Source: Gleditsia sinensis
Taxonomy: Eukaryota > Streptophyta > Magnoliopsida > Fabales > Fabaceae
NCBI GenBank assembly: GCA_037074535.1
Contig: CM073472.1
Coordinates: 5,139,501-5,203,500, forward strand
Length of the DNA stretch: 64,000 bases
Reading direction: 5' to 3'
Position numbers and translations under genes: made by a program. How positions within the stretch are numbered: position 1 is the stretch's first letter; each line of letters begins with the position of its first letter. The notes below the pieces were generated by a model, which saw only the letters and a list, made by a program, of their open reading frames with translations, was not told the origin of the DNA and made no database searches. Of this stretch, positions 45,015-57,371 are shown piece after piece.

Positions 45015-47060
45015 TTACACAACTGCAGAGGCAGTGCGACGAAGATCCATCATTCCATTGCCAAATTTCGCACTAAATTGCCGACCTTTCAAACTGGCAT
45101 GTCTCACAGGCTTCGGCTGATAAAGAGACAAGAGCATGTCCTCCAGCTTCTGCACCGTGTATTTTGCATATTTTGTGGAGCTGGCATCTTGCTCAACTAA
45201 GGGTCCATAATTCTGCATGTAACTCCGGTAAACAGGCACCACAGTTTGCACTATAAGCTGACATGTCTTCTCTCTTAGATCTCGTTCTGGCATAACCCAA
45301 CCAGACTGCTTTGTATACATATCATCAAAAACTTCATTAAACTTTTTCAACCTTTTCTTGACCAGATCACGAGCAGTAGCACGCCCTCCTGAGAACAGAA
45401 TCAGCCCTTCCCTACTCAAATGACCAGGAAGCTTCCCCCAGCTATCCCTCAAGAAGATTGTGGAGTAATAGTCCTTATACTGTTCATGTTCTTTTAACTT
45501 AGTTTCCCCCAGGAGATCTCCAAGCTTTGTTCCTTTCAAGTGCTTGTACAGATGCCAGTGATTGTTCATAGCAAAGAAGTTAGATAGCACAGGATCATCA
45601 TAAGCCTTGATCCATGTTTCCAAATTCAATTCAACCGCTTTCATTATGTTCAATACCTCATTAACTAGGAGTCTCTCCTGAAAGCTCTGACGCTTCCAAC
45701 TTCGGTGAATGATGAGAACTTGTGTCAAAATTGGCTTATAGTCATCCCCCAGGAGTTTGTTACAGTAATCAGTAATAAAACTCACCAATCTTGGGACGTT
45801 GCCATCCAGGGGAGGGGGGTTCTGTCTCTGTAACTCTACCTGAACCATAAGCTCCCAGAAAATCTCTGCTGCCCCATCAATCACTCTCTTGATTAGATCC
45901 CTAGTCAAATTCTGTATTTCAATACATGCTTCTCCGCCAAAAAGTCGGTTGAAATCCAGTCTCAGTTTGTTCAAAGATGCAAATATATCCAACAACTTCA
46001 AAAGTTTAATTGGATCTTTCTTACTCTCGGTAACAGTCTTCCCAAATTGGAGAAATGCAAGTATGCCAGCCTGAGCAGCTATCTTTGAAAAGCAACCCAT
46101 CCACACATCCAATCCAATCCTCTCAAATACATCATTACAAAGCTTATACTCAGCCTCAAACAAATGCTTCACTGCAAACTCTAAATGCTTCCCCCACTGG
46201 GCTATATATCCCTCTATGCTCTGCACATCATTGAATTCAGATATCGAGATCTCAAGGTAATCCAAATTGAGAGCCTGTAAGCTTGCTCTGACATTAGAAC
46301 TACGGACTTCAACATAAATTGATATGCAGTTCTCAAGTCTATTATTAGCAATTAATCTACCAAGAATGGCTTGCAACTTGTGAATAACAGGTACTGGTAA
46401 AGGTGAAGGAGCAATGCATGCTTGGTCAGCAAGTGAAGGCGAAGATGACATTGGAAGTGGCACACTGTTTTCAGTCAAGAGCAGCCGGAACTCATTTTCC
46501 AGTTTTTGCATTGCTGCTTCTAAAAGCCCACCATCCAGCCGTGCCTTTTCTTCGTCATTTTGCAATTCCCGCAGATTTTGCAGTGACTTCTTCAATTTTG
46601 AGAGATAACTTTCATCAGCAACATTATTATCCTCTAAGTACTCCACTATATCCTCCAACCACTGAATTGCTAATCCACAGTTATCCGCTAAGAACCTCAG
46701 CGCCTCTTCAAGGCGCTTCAACACCGACAAGTAACCGGGAAGATCATTACGTGGATCAGATAAGAGTGACTTTTCGAGGCCATGAACGGCATCAAAAACC
46801 TTAAGCACAGCAGCTGCAGGACCAACCGCTCGATTTATGTGACCAGCAACAGCCACGAGGGCATCCTTGTCAGCACGAATGGGGCGAATTGCAGATTCAA
46901 GGGAAGGCAATCTTTGGCTAATCTCCTCCAGTCTCGGCCCTGCCTTCTCTAACGTTAACCCTAGGAACTTTGATTTCTCTAGGCTAAGCTTCAATGACTT
47001 CCTTGCAGAAATCAATTTCTCAATCTTACTATCACTGTTAACATTCACCGAATCCGCCAT
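45015..47060 (-). CDS. EXO70G: Exocyst subunit EXO70, G clade
   Basis: An intronless coding region of 681 residues, the usual EXO70 length. The N-terminus (KIEKLISARKSLKLSLEKSK, then GPRLEEISQRLPSLESAIRP and AVGPAAAVLKVFDAVHGLEK) is distinctive for the EXO70G1/G2 group of Arabidopsis. The C-terminal Pfam EXO70 domain spans about residues 290-665 and includes FAMNNHWHLYKHLKGTKLGD and RDSWGKLPGHLSREGLILFS. EXO70 proteins bind phosphoinositides and help tether secretory vesicles at the plasma membrane within the exocyst. The 5'UTR has an intron at 47078-47418 and a (CT)n-rich leader up to about 47640. The clade call rests on remembered sequence. The 3'UTR extends to roughly 44600. Confidence 0.92.
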   Translation of the reverse strand: MADSVNVNSDSKIEKLISARKSLKLSLEKSKFLGLTLEKAGPRLEEISQRLPSLESAIRPIRADKDALVAVAGHINRAVGPAAAVLKVFDAVHGLEKSLLSDPRNDLPGYLSVLKRLEEALRFLADNCGLAIQWLEDIVEYLEDNNVADESYLSKLKKSLQNLRELQNDEEKARLDGGLLEAAMQKLENEFRLLLTENSVPLPMSSSPSLADQACIAPSPLPVPVIHKLQAILGRLIANNRLENCISIYVEVRSSNVRASLQALNLDYLEISISEFNDVQSIEGYIAQWGKHLEFAVKHLFEAEYKLCNDVFERIGLDVWMGCFSKIAAQAGILAFLQFGKTVTESKKDPIKLLKLLDIFASLNKLRLDFNRLFGGEACIEIQNLTRDLIKRVIDGAAEIFWELMVQVELQRQNPPPLDGNVPRLVSFITDYCNKLLGDDYKPILTQVLIIHRSWKRQSFQERLLVNEVLNIMKAVELNLETWIKAYDDPVLSNFFAMNNHWHLYKHLKGTKLGDLLGETKLKEHEQYKDYYSTIFLRDSWGKLPGHLSREGLILFSGGRATARDLVKKRLKKFNEVFDDMYTKQSGWVMPERDLREKTCQLIVQTVVPVYRSYMQNYGPLVEQDASSTKYAKYTVQKLEDMLLSLYQPKPVRHASLKGRQFSAKFGNGMMDLRRTASAVV

Positions 47061-47700
47061 TCAATTTCAAAGTCTTACTGAGCCAAACCCAGAAATCAAA
47101 TATTTGGAATTGAAACCTCAGCTCGGTCAAATGGGAGCACAAGACCTGTCAAGTATCAAGGATGGTTTTTATTTTTATTTTTTATCTATAAGTATTTTCC
47201 ATCAAGCTGCATCGGATTCATCGAAAATGGAGTTGAAATCACCCAGGATTCGTACAGTAAAAGTTTTGCATCTCCAACTTAACCAAACTCAACCAAGATC
47301 AGGACTAAACTAAACACTAGAAAGACGCGAAATTTGTACCGAACCAACGACAATCCGCAGAAAAAAAGAACAGATTTCCAGGAGAAAGAGTGCGAGAGAA
47401 GAATGAAGCAAAACTCACAGGTGATGATGAAGAGAAGAAAGATTGTCTGAGACAGGGAGAACGAGTCGACCCGGCGAGTTGAATTCGAGTGAAATGAGTT
47501 GCTATGAGAAAGAAAAGGGAGAGCTTGGATTCTGAATCTGAAATGCAATCAGGGAAAGAGAGAGAGAGAGAAGGAGAGAGAAACCCTAAGAACTGTGTAA
47601 GTGTGAAAGAAAGAGAGAGAGAGAGAGAAAGGGCTTTACAACTCCCTCTCTCTTTTTTTTCTTTTTTTCTTTTTTTTCTCTCGCAATGGCTGACGAGTGA
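47061..47700 (-). promoter_or_regulatory. 5'UTR of EXO70G with intron and (CT)n tract
   Basis: On the minus strand the donor CATCACCT/GTGAG at 47418 and the acceptor TTTGGCTCAG ending at 47078 define a 341-bp leader intron. The leader exon contains two long GA/CT microsatellites (about 47555-47580 and 47608-47630), common around plant transcription starts and likely to vary in length. Confidence 0.65.
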
Positions 47701-47869
47701 TGCCATGGTGCATGACAGGAAGGCAAATGGCTTCTCTTTCCCATTTTCTTTTTTAGTCGCCGAAAACAAGAAAAAAAAAAAAAAAAAGTAGATAGGAAAA
47801 AGATGGTACTAATATCGCGAAAAGAAAACGGTGGATGGATTTTCAACAAAGGAATAGTGGAATCCACGT

Positions 47870-48780
47870 GTAAAATTACTTTTTCCGAAACAATAATTTC
47901 CCAAACAAAACAATTAATAAATGATGCGCCCCAGAAGAATCGAATAGATTCTGTTTTACTGGGTCAGGGTGTAGGCGTGTAGCGTTAGATAGAAAATCAA
48001 TCATTTTGACAAACATAATTTTAAATACCAAAAATAATGCATTTTAAGTTTTAATATAGATTTTGTGATATTTATTAATTTTATTTCAATTTTTTTGTTA
48101 AATAAAAATACATTCTCAGTAATAAAAGTTGCGTGATATAAATTACAGTTTCAGCGAAAATAAAAAAGACAATCGCAGGCCCATCGGGCCCAAAATATTA
48201 GAATTTTTTAACATGAATTTAATTAGGGACGTGTTTCATAAAAATTTAAAACTGAATATTTCGATATTTTTTTTTTGGACTGGCAACAGAATATTACGAT
48301 TGCGTGAATAACAGAGCTTTCTCTTCTGCCTCTGGGTCTGGTCCAAAAGAATTGGGTATGGGCTTGAAATTTAAAGTCTTAACTATTTCCAAAAATTGTT
48401 TTCAAAACAGATCGGGCTTTGACTTGTATAGTATATTCATCTGCCCCAAGCTAACTATTTACTTATATATAATATAAACTATACCTCACATTATTTATAA
48501 TATAAAAATAGTCATATTATAATGTAAGATAGAATACTATAATAGATTCTTATCAAACTATCTATCATATAAAGTAGTGTTATTATAATATGAGAAAGAA
48601 AAGGCACAACAACTGCAAAAAAACAAAAAAAAAATCCTGAAAACGATCATTTTGATAAGTAAAGGGAAGATGCACTGAATTAATGTAAACCAATAAGTAA
48701 AAGGAAGGCAAATTCTAACGACTTTAAAAAAAATTCGAGTTTAAATTTATGGGTCAAGTCTCTGGTACTTTTAGCATATC
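47870..48780. other. Intergenic DNA without a supported gene
   Basis: AT-rich sequence between the EXO70G promoter and the CGGTT-rich repeat. Nothing recognisable. Confidence 0.45.
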
Positions 48781-48786
48781 GGATCA

Positions 48787-49347
48787 GGGGTGAACAAAAA
48801 TCGAATCGGATTGAATTAAACCAAAAAAATCAAACTGAACCAACCAAAAATCGAATCAAACCGATTAAAATCGGTTTAATTTAATTTTTTTTTTTAAAAA
48901 AAATCGACCAATTCAGTTCAATTTGGTTCGGTTGAGACGGTCCAATCGAACCGAACCAAATCGAACCAAATTATTTTTAATATATTTAATTTATATTATT
49001 AAATTTATTTTTTATTATATTTTAAAAATATTTTACATAATTTTTTTTTAAATTTTTTGAAATGGGCCCAAAAAATTTGAAATAAGTCCAAAAATTTAAA
49101 AAAAAAAAATAGGCCCAAAAAAATTCAAATGGGTAAAAAATTAAAAAAATTTGACAAATTTTTTTTTTTTTTTAAAAAAAAATCGAACCAACCAAACTAA
49201 ACTGAACTATCTTTTGACGATTTAGTTTAGTTCGATTGGTTGAACTCCAATCAAATTGATTAGGTCTAAATTTTTTATTTTTTTTTATGATTGATTCGAT
49301 TTGATTGAGATTCAAAATCGAATCAAACTGAATTTATGTACACTCTT
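48787..49347 (-). repeat. CGGTTCGGTT-rich dispersed repeat, copy A
   Basis: Many copies of AATCGAACCAA/CGGTTCGGTTTGATT-type words lie in a block of about 560 bp. Read on the minus strand it starts AAGAGTGTACATAAATTC and ends TCGATTTTTGTTCACCCC. The same order of words is found on the plus strand at 56902-57371. Its ends form a weak inverted repeat (GGGTGAACA against GAGTGTACA), so it may be a decayed MITE. Confidence 0.65.
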
Positions 49348-50788
49348 GTACCGAACTTAAACCTAATACAGGAGAGTTAATTCCAGCGAAGCCTATTTTC
49401 TTAAACTTGTATTTTAATGGTCTTTTTACAAATGATTTAGTTTTTTGGTTGGTGTATCTACAGTGACACCTCTCGTGTCTAACTTAATTTCTAAGTAAAG
49501 TAATAACTAAAAAATAAAATATTCATACTTGAAGAAATAGGGAAAGCTATTTAACGGAGAGAATTTGGTTACTTGGCTCAATCGCCATACATAGGGGCGA
49601 CATGTCAACAGAGTGTTAGGTGGCATTATTTAATTGGCTCTGTTTTCTGCGTGGGATCACATCTAATGTATTATAATATTATATTAGCGTTATTCTCAAA
49701 AATTGATTAGACTCTGTTTTAACCTGGCGATTGTGATAGAGTGTCATCGTAATTATAGCAAGTGAGGACTTAAAAGTCTTTGAGTTGTGATCGTTGAGTT
49801 AATTTTTTCTAATTGCGAGTCTACAAAGACTTTTAATGCCTTAAGCGACGGCGAAAAAGCACTTCTTCGCCTGAAAAAGTCAACATACATTGGTATGCAA
49901 AAAGCATCCTCAATAACTTTCGGTTCACAAACTTCAATATTTAGAGCCATCGCTTGGTCAACAAAAAAAAAAAAAAAAGAGAAAAGAATTTGAGCATAAA
50001 AAAGGAAATGCTCAATTACAATTTTCTTTCCCATTTTTTGGCATTAAAATGAAACATGGATGGACGAATTGAGCAAAATAAATATATGGTTCTTTCGTGT
50101 TCAATAGACAAAGCAGTTCCCTCTTAGTTTGCCCATCTAATCCTAATATTAATGTTGTTACTATAGTTATTAAAATCCTATTTGGTTGAACCGGTTAAAA
50201 ACAATTGTTAATTTAATTATTAAATTATTAATTAAACCTTTTGAAACCAAGAAAAGAAACAAAAAAATTATCATTTTTCGAAAAGAATGATGATTCTCAA
50301 GTTCGCTAAAGAAGAGGAGCCAAGAAACAGGACTTTAGCTAAAACGACGCTCTGCCAAATCGCCCATATTTTTCAAGAAAAAAATAGTTTTGGTCTTTGG
50401 ATCCCAGACAGAGAAAAGGAAAAGCATAGAGCGTGTCTTACAAATTCTATTCCATTTCCCAATCACAGAGCATCTGATTGGCTCTCTCTTTACCCTCCTT
50501 TGACCCTCTCTCCTTGGATCCCCACTTCCATTTTAAAAACCAAACCCACCCCCACTACTTTGAGAATCAACTACAAGTCTTACTATAATAATCATTCTTT
50601 GTGCGCAAGACTTCGTGCGATATTGAGATTCCAATTTTGATTTCCACCCTTTCATATAATAATAATAATATTAATCTTTTCCATCCAAAGACAAATTTAC
50701 AATCCAAACCCTCTTAACTCCCCTCATATTACAAAAAATTAAAAAACCAAGTCCACCCGAAACCATCCCATTGTTTTGAATTCCACCC
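49348..50788. other. Intergenic DNA and WRKY 3'UTR
   Basis: It contains a minus-strand open frame at 49753-50034 (93 codons, hydrophobic start partly from a poly-A tract, then NIEVCEPKVIEDAFCIPMYV) which I cannot assign; it may be a gene remnant. A plus-strand frame at 50287-50640 is unsupported. The last few hundred bases are likely the WRKY 3'UTR. Confidence 0.4.
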
Positions 50789-52250
50789 TCACGTTGACTG
50801 GAATACCAAATCCATGCTCCCACCTATGTTCTCCTGCATCGTGGTCTGAATCGCGTGACGGTGCTCCCCCTCGTACGTCACGATCAGCATCGTCGGATCA
50901 TCCGGGGCCCGCTCCACGTGTTTCCTCGCTGGGCACCCTCTCACTGTACTGCACTTATAGTACCCCCTGTTCCAAATCCATATCAACGTTAGAAAGAAAA
51001 CAAACACGCATTTGACCAAAGTCAACGGACACGATTCACTCACCGCGGGTACGGTGACCCCTTGATCGGCTTCTGACCGTACTTCCTCCACGAGAACTCG
51101 TCCGGTGGGATATCCGCTATCTTCGAACTAATCGCCGGCACTCTCATGATCTTTTTCATCCGATTTTTCCTGAAATAAAAAATAAAAAATTGGAAACTCT
51201 TATAATGCGCCGTTATTGCTAGCATGTGCCGGGGTGTGTCCATGTACTATATTATTTGGAAGGTCAACAGTCAAGGAGATAAGGACAACAGTTAATTTTG
51301 GTTTTGGAAAAGTTTGAATTTCTCAATTTTCTTAGACACAAATTCTAAAAGAAGGCCTACGGACAAAGGCCACACCCTATCTTGTCACTATCACGCCTGC
51401 CAACTCCATGCATGCCTTAACTGCACTACTATCGAAATCGTTGACTACCAAACCGAGTTGACGAGACAACTCGGCGTGTTGAAGGGGAAAAGGATAAGGG
51501 GTAGCGTACGACATACCTTCTCTTGATGCAGTGGCACTTGCTAGATCCCGAGAGTTTGCCGGAGACGTCGTCCGAGTGCTCGCGGTGGTCGTGGCATCTC
51601 TTCTTGATCGGCGCCGTAGATAGAGGTGGCTTCCCGCCACCGGATACGGTTGGTGCCGCCGGAGTCAAGAAGATCGACGATCCTTGTTTGCCGTTCGAGA
51701 CGCTTCCATCACCGGTGATGGCCGACGACATGAACGATGAGTTTGAGGACACGCTGAAGGTTTCCTTCGAGAACTCCAGCTCTAGGGACTTGGTGTTGGA
51801 GCTCAAAATATTGGGTTTTGTGAAATCGAGAGTCACGGACTGTGACTGAACCGGAACGAAACTGGATGGAGTGTTGTTGATCGGAGCGTGATGCACGGTG
51901 ACCGGATTTAAGATGGGCGCCGGAGATAGATTCGAAACTTGCGATTGTGAAATGTTGAGGGAGGAGGGCGTGGCAGACGATGGCGGTGGCGAAGTTGAAG
52001 TTGAGGGAGAAGACGAAGAGGAGGGAAGGGGTGCTCGCCTGAACCGGGCATGACCGGTGCGGTTAAGAAGGGAAATGAGTTTTTTGAACTTCGAAACGGT
52101 GACGTCGGTGAGGTCAGTACAGTCTAAGAGATTGGGTTGATGGGAGAGGAGACGGATGAGGTGCTCCATGCCCTTTAAGCCCTCAGATGCAGCCTCCTGA
52201 ATTGCCCTCTGATCGTCCATTTTTGTGAACCCCATGAGCTCCACCGCCAT
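50789..52250 (-). CDS. WRKY transcription factor, group IId (WRKY11/17-like)
   Basis: Three exons, complement of join(50789..50966, 51044..51169, 51517..52250), give 345 residues. The second intron interrupts the WRKY domain after PYPR, the position conserved in this subgroup. Residues 52-74 are the calmodulin-binding C-motif (VSKFKKLISLLNRTGHARFR). Residues about 210-250 are the basic plant zinc cluster region (PIKKRCHDHREHSDDVSGKL, then SSKCHCIKRR). The DNA-binding motif is W272-RKYGQK-278 and the zinc ligands are C292-x5-C298-x23-H322-x-H324, all intact. It would bind W-boxes in the nucleus; WRKY11 and WRKY17 of Arabidopsis are negative regulators of basal defence. Both introns contain W-box pairs, suggesting self-regulation. 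The start ATG gives MAVELMGF, as in the family. Confidence 0.95.
51012..51025 (-). promoter_or_regulatory. Inverted W-box pair in WRKY intron 2
   Basis: TTGACCAAAGTCAA contains TTGACC on the plus strand and TTGACT on the minus strand, separated by two bases. TTGAC[C/T] is the core site of WRKY proteins. It lies inside the 77-bp intron that splits the WRKY domain. Confidence 0.6.
51262..51274 (-). promoter_or_regulatory. Tandem W-box pair in WRKY intron 1
   Basis: On the minus strand TTGACTGTTGACC holds two W-boxes in direct order, one base apart, inside intron 1 (51170-51516). Clustered W-boxes are typical of WRKY-regulated genes. Confidence 0.6.
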
Positions 52251-55200
52251 TTCCGAGCTTCACAAAGAGAGAGCGAGAGAGAAATCTGAACGACGGAAAC
52301 TCAAAATGCCATGGGAAGTAGAGACGGTTGAGAAGAGGAAAAGAGTAATGGAAATGGAGGAGAAGGGGGAGATATATGGGGTTGGAGGTGACCGGATACC
52401 GGGTAGGGGAGAGAGAGTGCGTCAAAAATGGTCTTTTTTTTTTTTTTTTTTTAATTCTGTGTAGATAAATTGGGTTTATTTAATCGGACGGCTGAGATGA
52501 GTTTGAAGGGTTGTATGTCCACTTTTCACTGTTGAGGAGAAAATCAAAGGGGATGACTTGGAATGGACTTTTTCCTCAGTTTCTTTTCTTTAGTTAGTTC
52601 AATTTTGTGTTCGGGATGTTTTATAAAATTAGACTTCAAGTCTGGGTTTATCCTTTTCTATGTTTTTTTATTTTATTTTGGCAAGTAGATTTTATTTTTC
52701 CAGGGCTTCAGCGACACAAAGAATATTAGAATTAAAAGTTGGACTGGGTAAAAGAATATTGGGTTCTGTAATATAAATGTTTGAATAACGTTGTTCGAGT
52801 TTCATAGCGTGTACTTTGAACGTTTTACTTGAAGAATTATTACTAAGAATAAGCATTTTCAAACAGTACTGTAGCGGTGAAATGACAACCACTAATACAT
52901 TAATTAATTGCATCTCTAATGTGATGTTTGAAAATTTTTTGTCAAATCTTCGGATTCAAGTTTTGATTATTATTTTTAAACATTTAATTTTGGTATCTTG
53001 TCATATCTGTCCCCTCCACGTGTCTTATCTTTTAGAATAGAGTAAATTATATATATTTGTTAATTTATAAAAATTATATTCATACCTTGTTTAATTTTAA
53101 AATGAGACAAAAATGTTTTATTAAAAATTTACCTTTTATATTTTTAAAAATTTTAAAAAAATTATACTTATTTTTTTATAAATATTAAATAAAAATTATA
53201 TAAAATAGAACTAAAAAATATAAATGTAAATTTTAAAAACTTTAAAAATACCAATATGTATTTGAATCATGCTCTACGAGTGTTAAATAGTGAATCTTAA
53301 ATTTATAACTATATTTTTTTTCTTCGTGCATCTATTAGAAATTTAAGATTCACTATTTAACATTCATCCTCAAACTCAGGACACGCCTTTTATTAATTTA
53401 GTGTATTTAATATAACAAATCTTTTTAATCTGAATATGAATAATTAAAATAAAGAGTACACATTTTTTTACTACTAGATTAATTTTTTAAAATTTATTAA
53501 TTTAAAACTATATTTTGAACCGAAAAGTAATAGGCATAAATTAAAAAAAAAAAGTTTTATTTTCAATCAGAAGTGTTCAATTCCATTTTTATTGACTAAG
53601 CTAGTTTTTTGGACATACTTATTTTAATTTCAAAAGAAATTGGCCTTGTTGTAGAAGTTTTCAACATTGTCACGTATTTAAGTTCAAGACCCAATATTAT
53701 TTTATAAATATTTTAATCTCAAATCTCTTTGACTATATACCCACTACTAAAATATATCAATAATAACAAATTTTGTTTTTAAAATTTTTTATATTTATAA
53801 GGAAACGTTCGTTTTAAGATACATTTGAGACCTTCTAGATGGCGGTGTATGGATGCAGTGTACAATTAATTAAGTTAGAAAACAACAACTAATGTCAACC
53901 ATCGAATAACAAATCAATTGATAGCGAAGAAAATTAGTGTTATGACTTTTGGAGAAATTGCCGTTTTAACAACGGCGTTAAGGACCGAAGCAAATAAAAT
54001 CTGAAACTGGGAATCGCATGGAGAACCAGTCATCCGTTTTGTTTAATCTAAAACTGTTGACCCGTTTTATCTTATTCTTTCTTTCTGTTTATTTATAATT
54101 TTAAGCTAAATAAACTACCCACAACCAACGCCGGCTGTAGCCGGTAGGGCACGGGACTAACTTTTTCTCCGTTAGATTTGGCTCCTTTGATCCGACGGTC
54201 ATTATTTATAGAAAGCGTTGACTCCCACTCAGCTTTTTCGTTTGTTTAAAATCCAGAACCTCAATGCACAAGTCCCTCTGTGCTTTCGCCACGTGGAATG
54301 AAAACTCTTAAATATATATTAGTGATGAATGTCAGCTGTGAGGCAATAAAGGTTGCCTTTTTAAAGTAACTCCAAACTAAAGCATCATTAAATGCATTGT
54401 CACTTGTGCAAACTTTTTTAAAGTAATATCGTAAATAATTTTTTATTTTATTTTCCTAAGAATTATCCTTTTTTTTTCATTAATCTTATTAACTTTTTCT
54501 TTTGCCTTCTTTTTTTTCCTTCCATTTTATGCGTTATTTGTATATTTGAGAATATTTGACAAAAATAATTTAAAAATTAATTAAAAATTATATATTATTT
54601 TAAATAATATATATTTTATAAAATTTTAATTAATTTACATCATTCAAATAAATTTATTTATTAAAAATATTTAATTTAATTAAATAAATTATAAATTTAT
54701 TTATTTAATTTATCAAACATATTTTTTTATATTTTAATTATATAAATATAATTTCGATGGAATATGATTTTTTAATAAAGACCACACACGCATATGATGA
54801 CTTCCAACAGTATTTAATCTTAAGTGAGAGTGATTCATGAGTTCATGATTATTTTCTAGAAGAATGCTTTATTATTCTATGCGGTTTCTTAAAATTACCT
54901 AAACAACCTTCAAACCAACATAATTAATTATTTTGACACTCGGAGAGGTTAAGACTTTATAAAGTATAGCCCGATAAGGTTTGACTTAAGGCCGGGCTTG
55001 AAGTTTTGGTGCGCGAAATCTTGCAAATATCTCCAACAAAAGCATATTCATGAACTGTATGTATCATCAGCGTATTCTAATCCCCCCCACTAACTTCAAA
55101 TCCAATTTTATTATTCCACGCCCATTATCTTCCTGCTAAAGTCTTCGATTCTTAATTGTTACAAAATACGCCACGCGCTCTCGTTCAGAGCTCACCCAAA

Positions 55201-56900
55201 TAAAATAAAATAATTAACAATATAATCTTAATTATTATTCCAATTAATAAAAAGATGCTCAATTTGATATTATCTGCTCACTGTCTCTCGTAAATATTAG
55301 ATCCCATCTGGTTAGTAAATTTAAGGACATAAAATAAAAATAAAAATTTTATTTTTTAATTTGATCGCTGAAAATAAAAAAAAATCTACGAAATGCTCGT
55401 TATTTTTTATAAATTAAATTATCTCTCAAATCAAATAAAAAATAATAATGTGAGAAAAAAAATATTCTTTGTCATTTTATTTATTTATAAAAAAATTTAT
55501 AATTTAAAAATATATTAAAATTAAATTTTTTAATATTATTTAACAAAATTTAATTTAAACTTTTATATTAATAATAATTTATTTTTATTTTTTATTTAAA
55601 ATATTTAAAATAATTTTATTATAATAATTTTATTTTTTGACCGTTCATTTTTTATTTTATTTTATTTTATTATCTTATCAAATATAATTTTAATTGTAAT
55701 ATTTTTTATTTTAATTTTAATTTTAATTTTTTTAATTGTTACCAATCAAACGAGGTTTTAATAATTAAAGAAAAATAAATCCCTTGAAACGTTGACATAT
55801 TGAATGCATTTTGCTTAACCTTTGGATGACTATAATAAGAATAAACACAGATTGATTCCTTATTCGAAGGCGTGGTTGCAAATAAACAACAATTGAAAGG
55901 ATATTGTCGAGGATTCGGTTCCTAGTTAACAATTAAATCCCCACATTCTCTCTGGTGTCCCAGAGGACCCTCTCTATTTTAATCTCGCTTCTTCCTCCTC
56001 GTCCAGTTACGTTTCCATAACACGTACAGCACATCAGAATCTGGAGGCGCAAAAGTCTAACCTTAGTTGCTGTTTAAAAATAGATATACGCCCATTAATA
56101 TTATTATAATAATAATAAGAAAGTATTGGCCATTTTTCCACCGTCAAACGTAAAAGTATATCGTATGATATTTGTGAATAAACATATAGGACCTTGACCT
56201 TAATAAATCATTATGAGATTAAATAAGGAACATTATTATTGGATTGAACCCTTTTTGCAAGTTGGGAACTCCACAAATGAAGATTCCCACGCTCGTCTCA
56301 TTGTTATTCTGTTCATGAAATAAGAGTGAAGGGGTAAATAGTAATTAACATCTGTGTCATAATTGCCTCTGACTTTCAATGGCTACTTAACTTTTTGTTG
56401 TTGTCCATAAAGTAGATATTTCATACACTAAAGTCTATAAATAAATAATAATAATATTATAATTTAAAAAGAAAAAAATAAAAATATTTTTTAATTTTTC
56501 ATATATTAAATAATACATATAAACTGTTCAAATATACACTTAATATAACATAAAGAAAACGTATAAATAAAAAGACACTATATTTTAAAATTTTTTTAAA
56601 GGTTAATTTTATTTAAATTTATTTTATTTTATTGTAAATATGATTTTTATGTTCAAAGTGATAAATTTAAATTTAATGTTGTAAATTTAGATAAGAGATA
56701 TGTATATTTTTGAAATTTTAAAAATTTTTAATAAAAAAAGGAATTTTCTTTAAAAGATATAAAAAATTCTCTTAAAGAAATGAAAAGTCATTTTAATAAA
56801 AAAAAATTACGAAAGAAAAAAATTTGAAGAAGAAAAGATAAGAGAAAGGAAGGGATGGCTAAGGTTTACAACTGGGAAGAGGAGGGCGTCTTGTGGCTGT
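52251..56900. other. WRKY promoter and AT-rich intergenic DNA
   Basis: The proximal WRKY upstream region has minus-strand W-box cores (plus GTCAA) at about 52422 and 52939, and a palindromic G-box CCACGTGG at about 54288. Beyond about 53040 the DNA is extremely AT-rich. No gene is supported. Confidence 0.45.
55299..55757. mobile_element. Decayed MITE-like element
   Basis: The block begins ATCCCATCTGGTTAGTAA and ends TTACCAATCAAACGAGGTT. When the two ends are aligned as inverted repeats, ten of sixteen bases match and all mismatches are transitions, as expected for an aged, methylated MITE. The interior is almost pure A/T and has no open frame. Confidence 0.4.
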
Positions 56901-56901
56901 T

Positions 56902-57371
56902 TAAGAGTGTACATAAGTGCGGTTCGGTTCGATTTTGAGGTTCAATTAAACTGAACTGAATCAAAAAAAATTACAAAAAATAGATCTAATCGGTTCGGTT
57001 TGATTCGGTTTTTCAGTTTCTTTTTTGACCAATTTTTTATTTTATTTTTTTAATCTATTTAAATTTTTTTGGGCCCATTTTTTTAAATTTTTATATCAAT
57101 TTCAAATTTTTATTTGAGTTCAAATAGAGATGGCTAAATCTAAAAAAATATGTAAAATATTTTTAAAATATAATAAAAATTAAATTTAATTATATAAAAT
57201 TAATATATTTAAAATAAATCGATCCAGTTCGGTTGGGACTCGATCTTAATCGAAAATCAAATCAAATCAGTCGATTTTTCAAAAACAAAAATAGAACGAA
57301 ATCAATTTAGTTCGATTTTTAATCAGTTTAATTTAATTTTTTTAATCTCAGTCCGGTTCAATTTTTATACT
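56902..57371 (+). repeat. CGGTTCGGTT-rich dispersed repeat, copy B
   Basis: Same repeat as 48787-49347 but in the opposite orientation: it begins AAGAGTGTACATAAGTGC, continues GGTTCGGTTCGATTTTGAGG and ends near CCGGTTCAATTTTTATACTG. The interior has the same order of CGGTTCGGTTTGATT-type words and a GGGCCCA-containing stretch. No coding frame. Confidence 0.65.

Noticed and set aside
50287..50640. 117-codon plus-strand frame near the WRKY 3' end
   Set aside because: Low-complexity composition, no domain, and it lies in the expected WRKY 3' flank.
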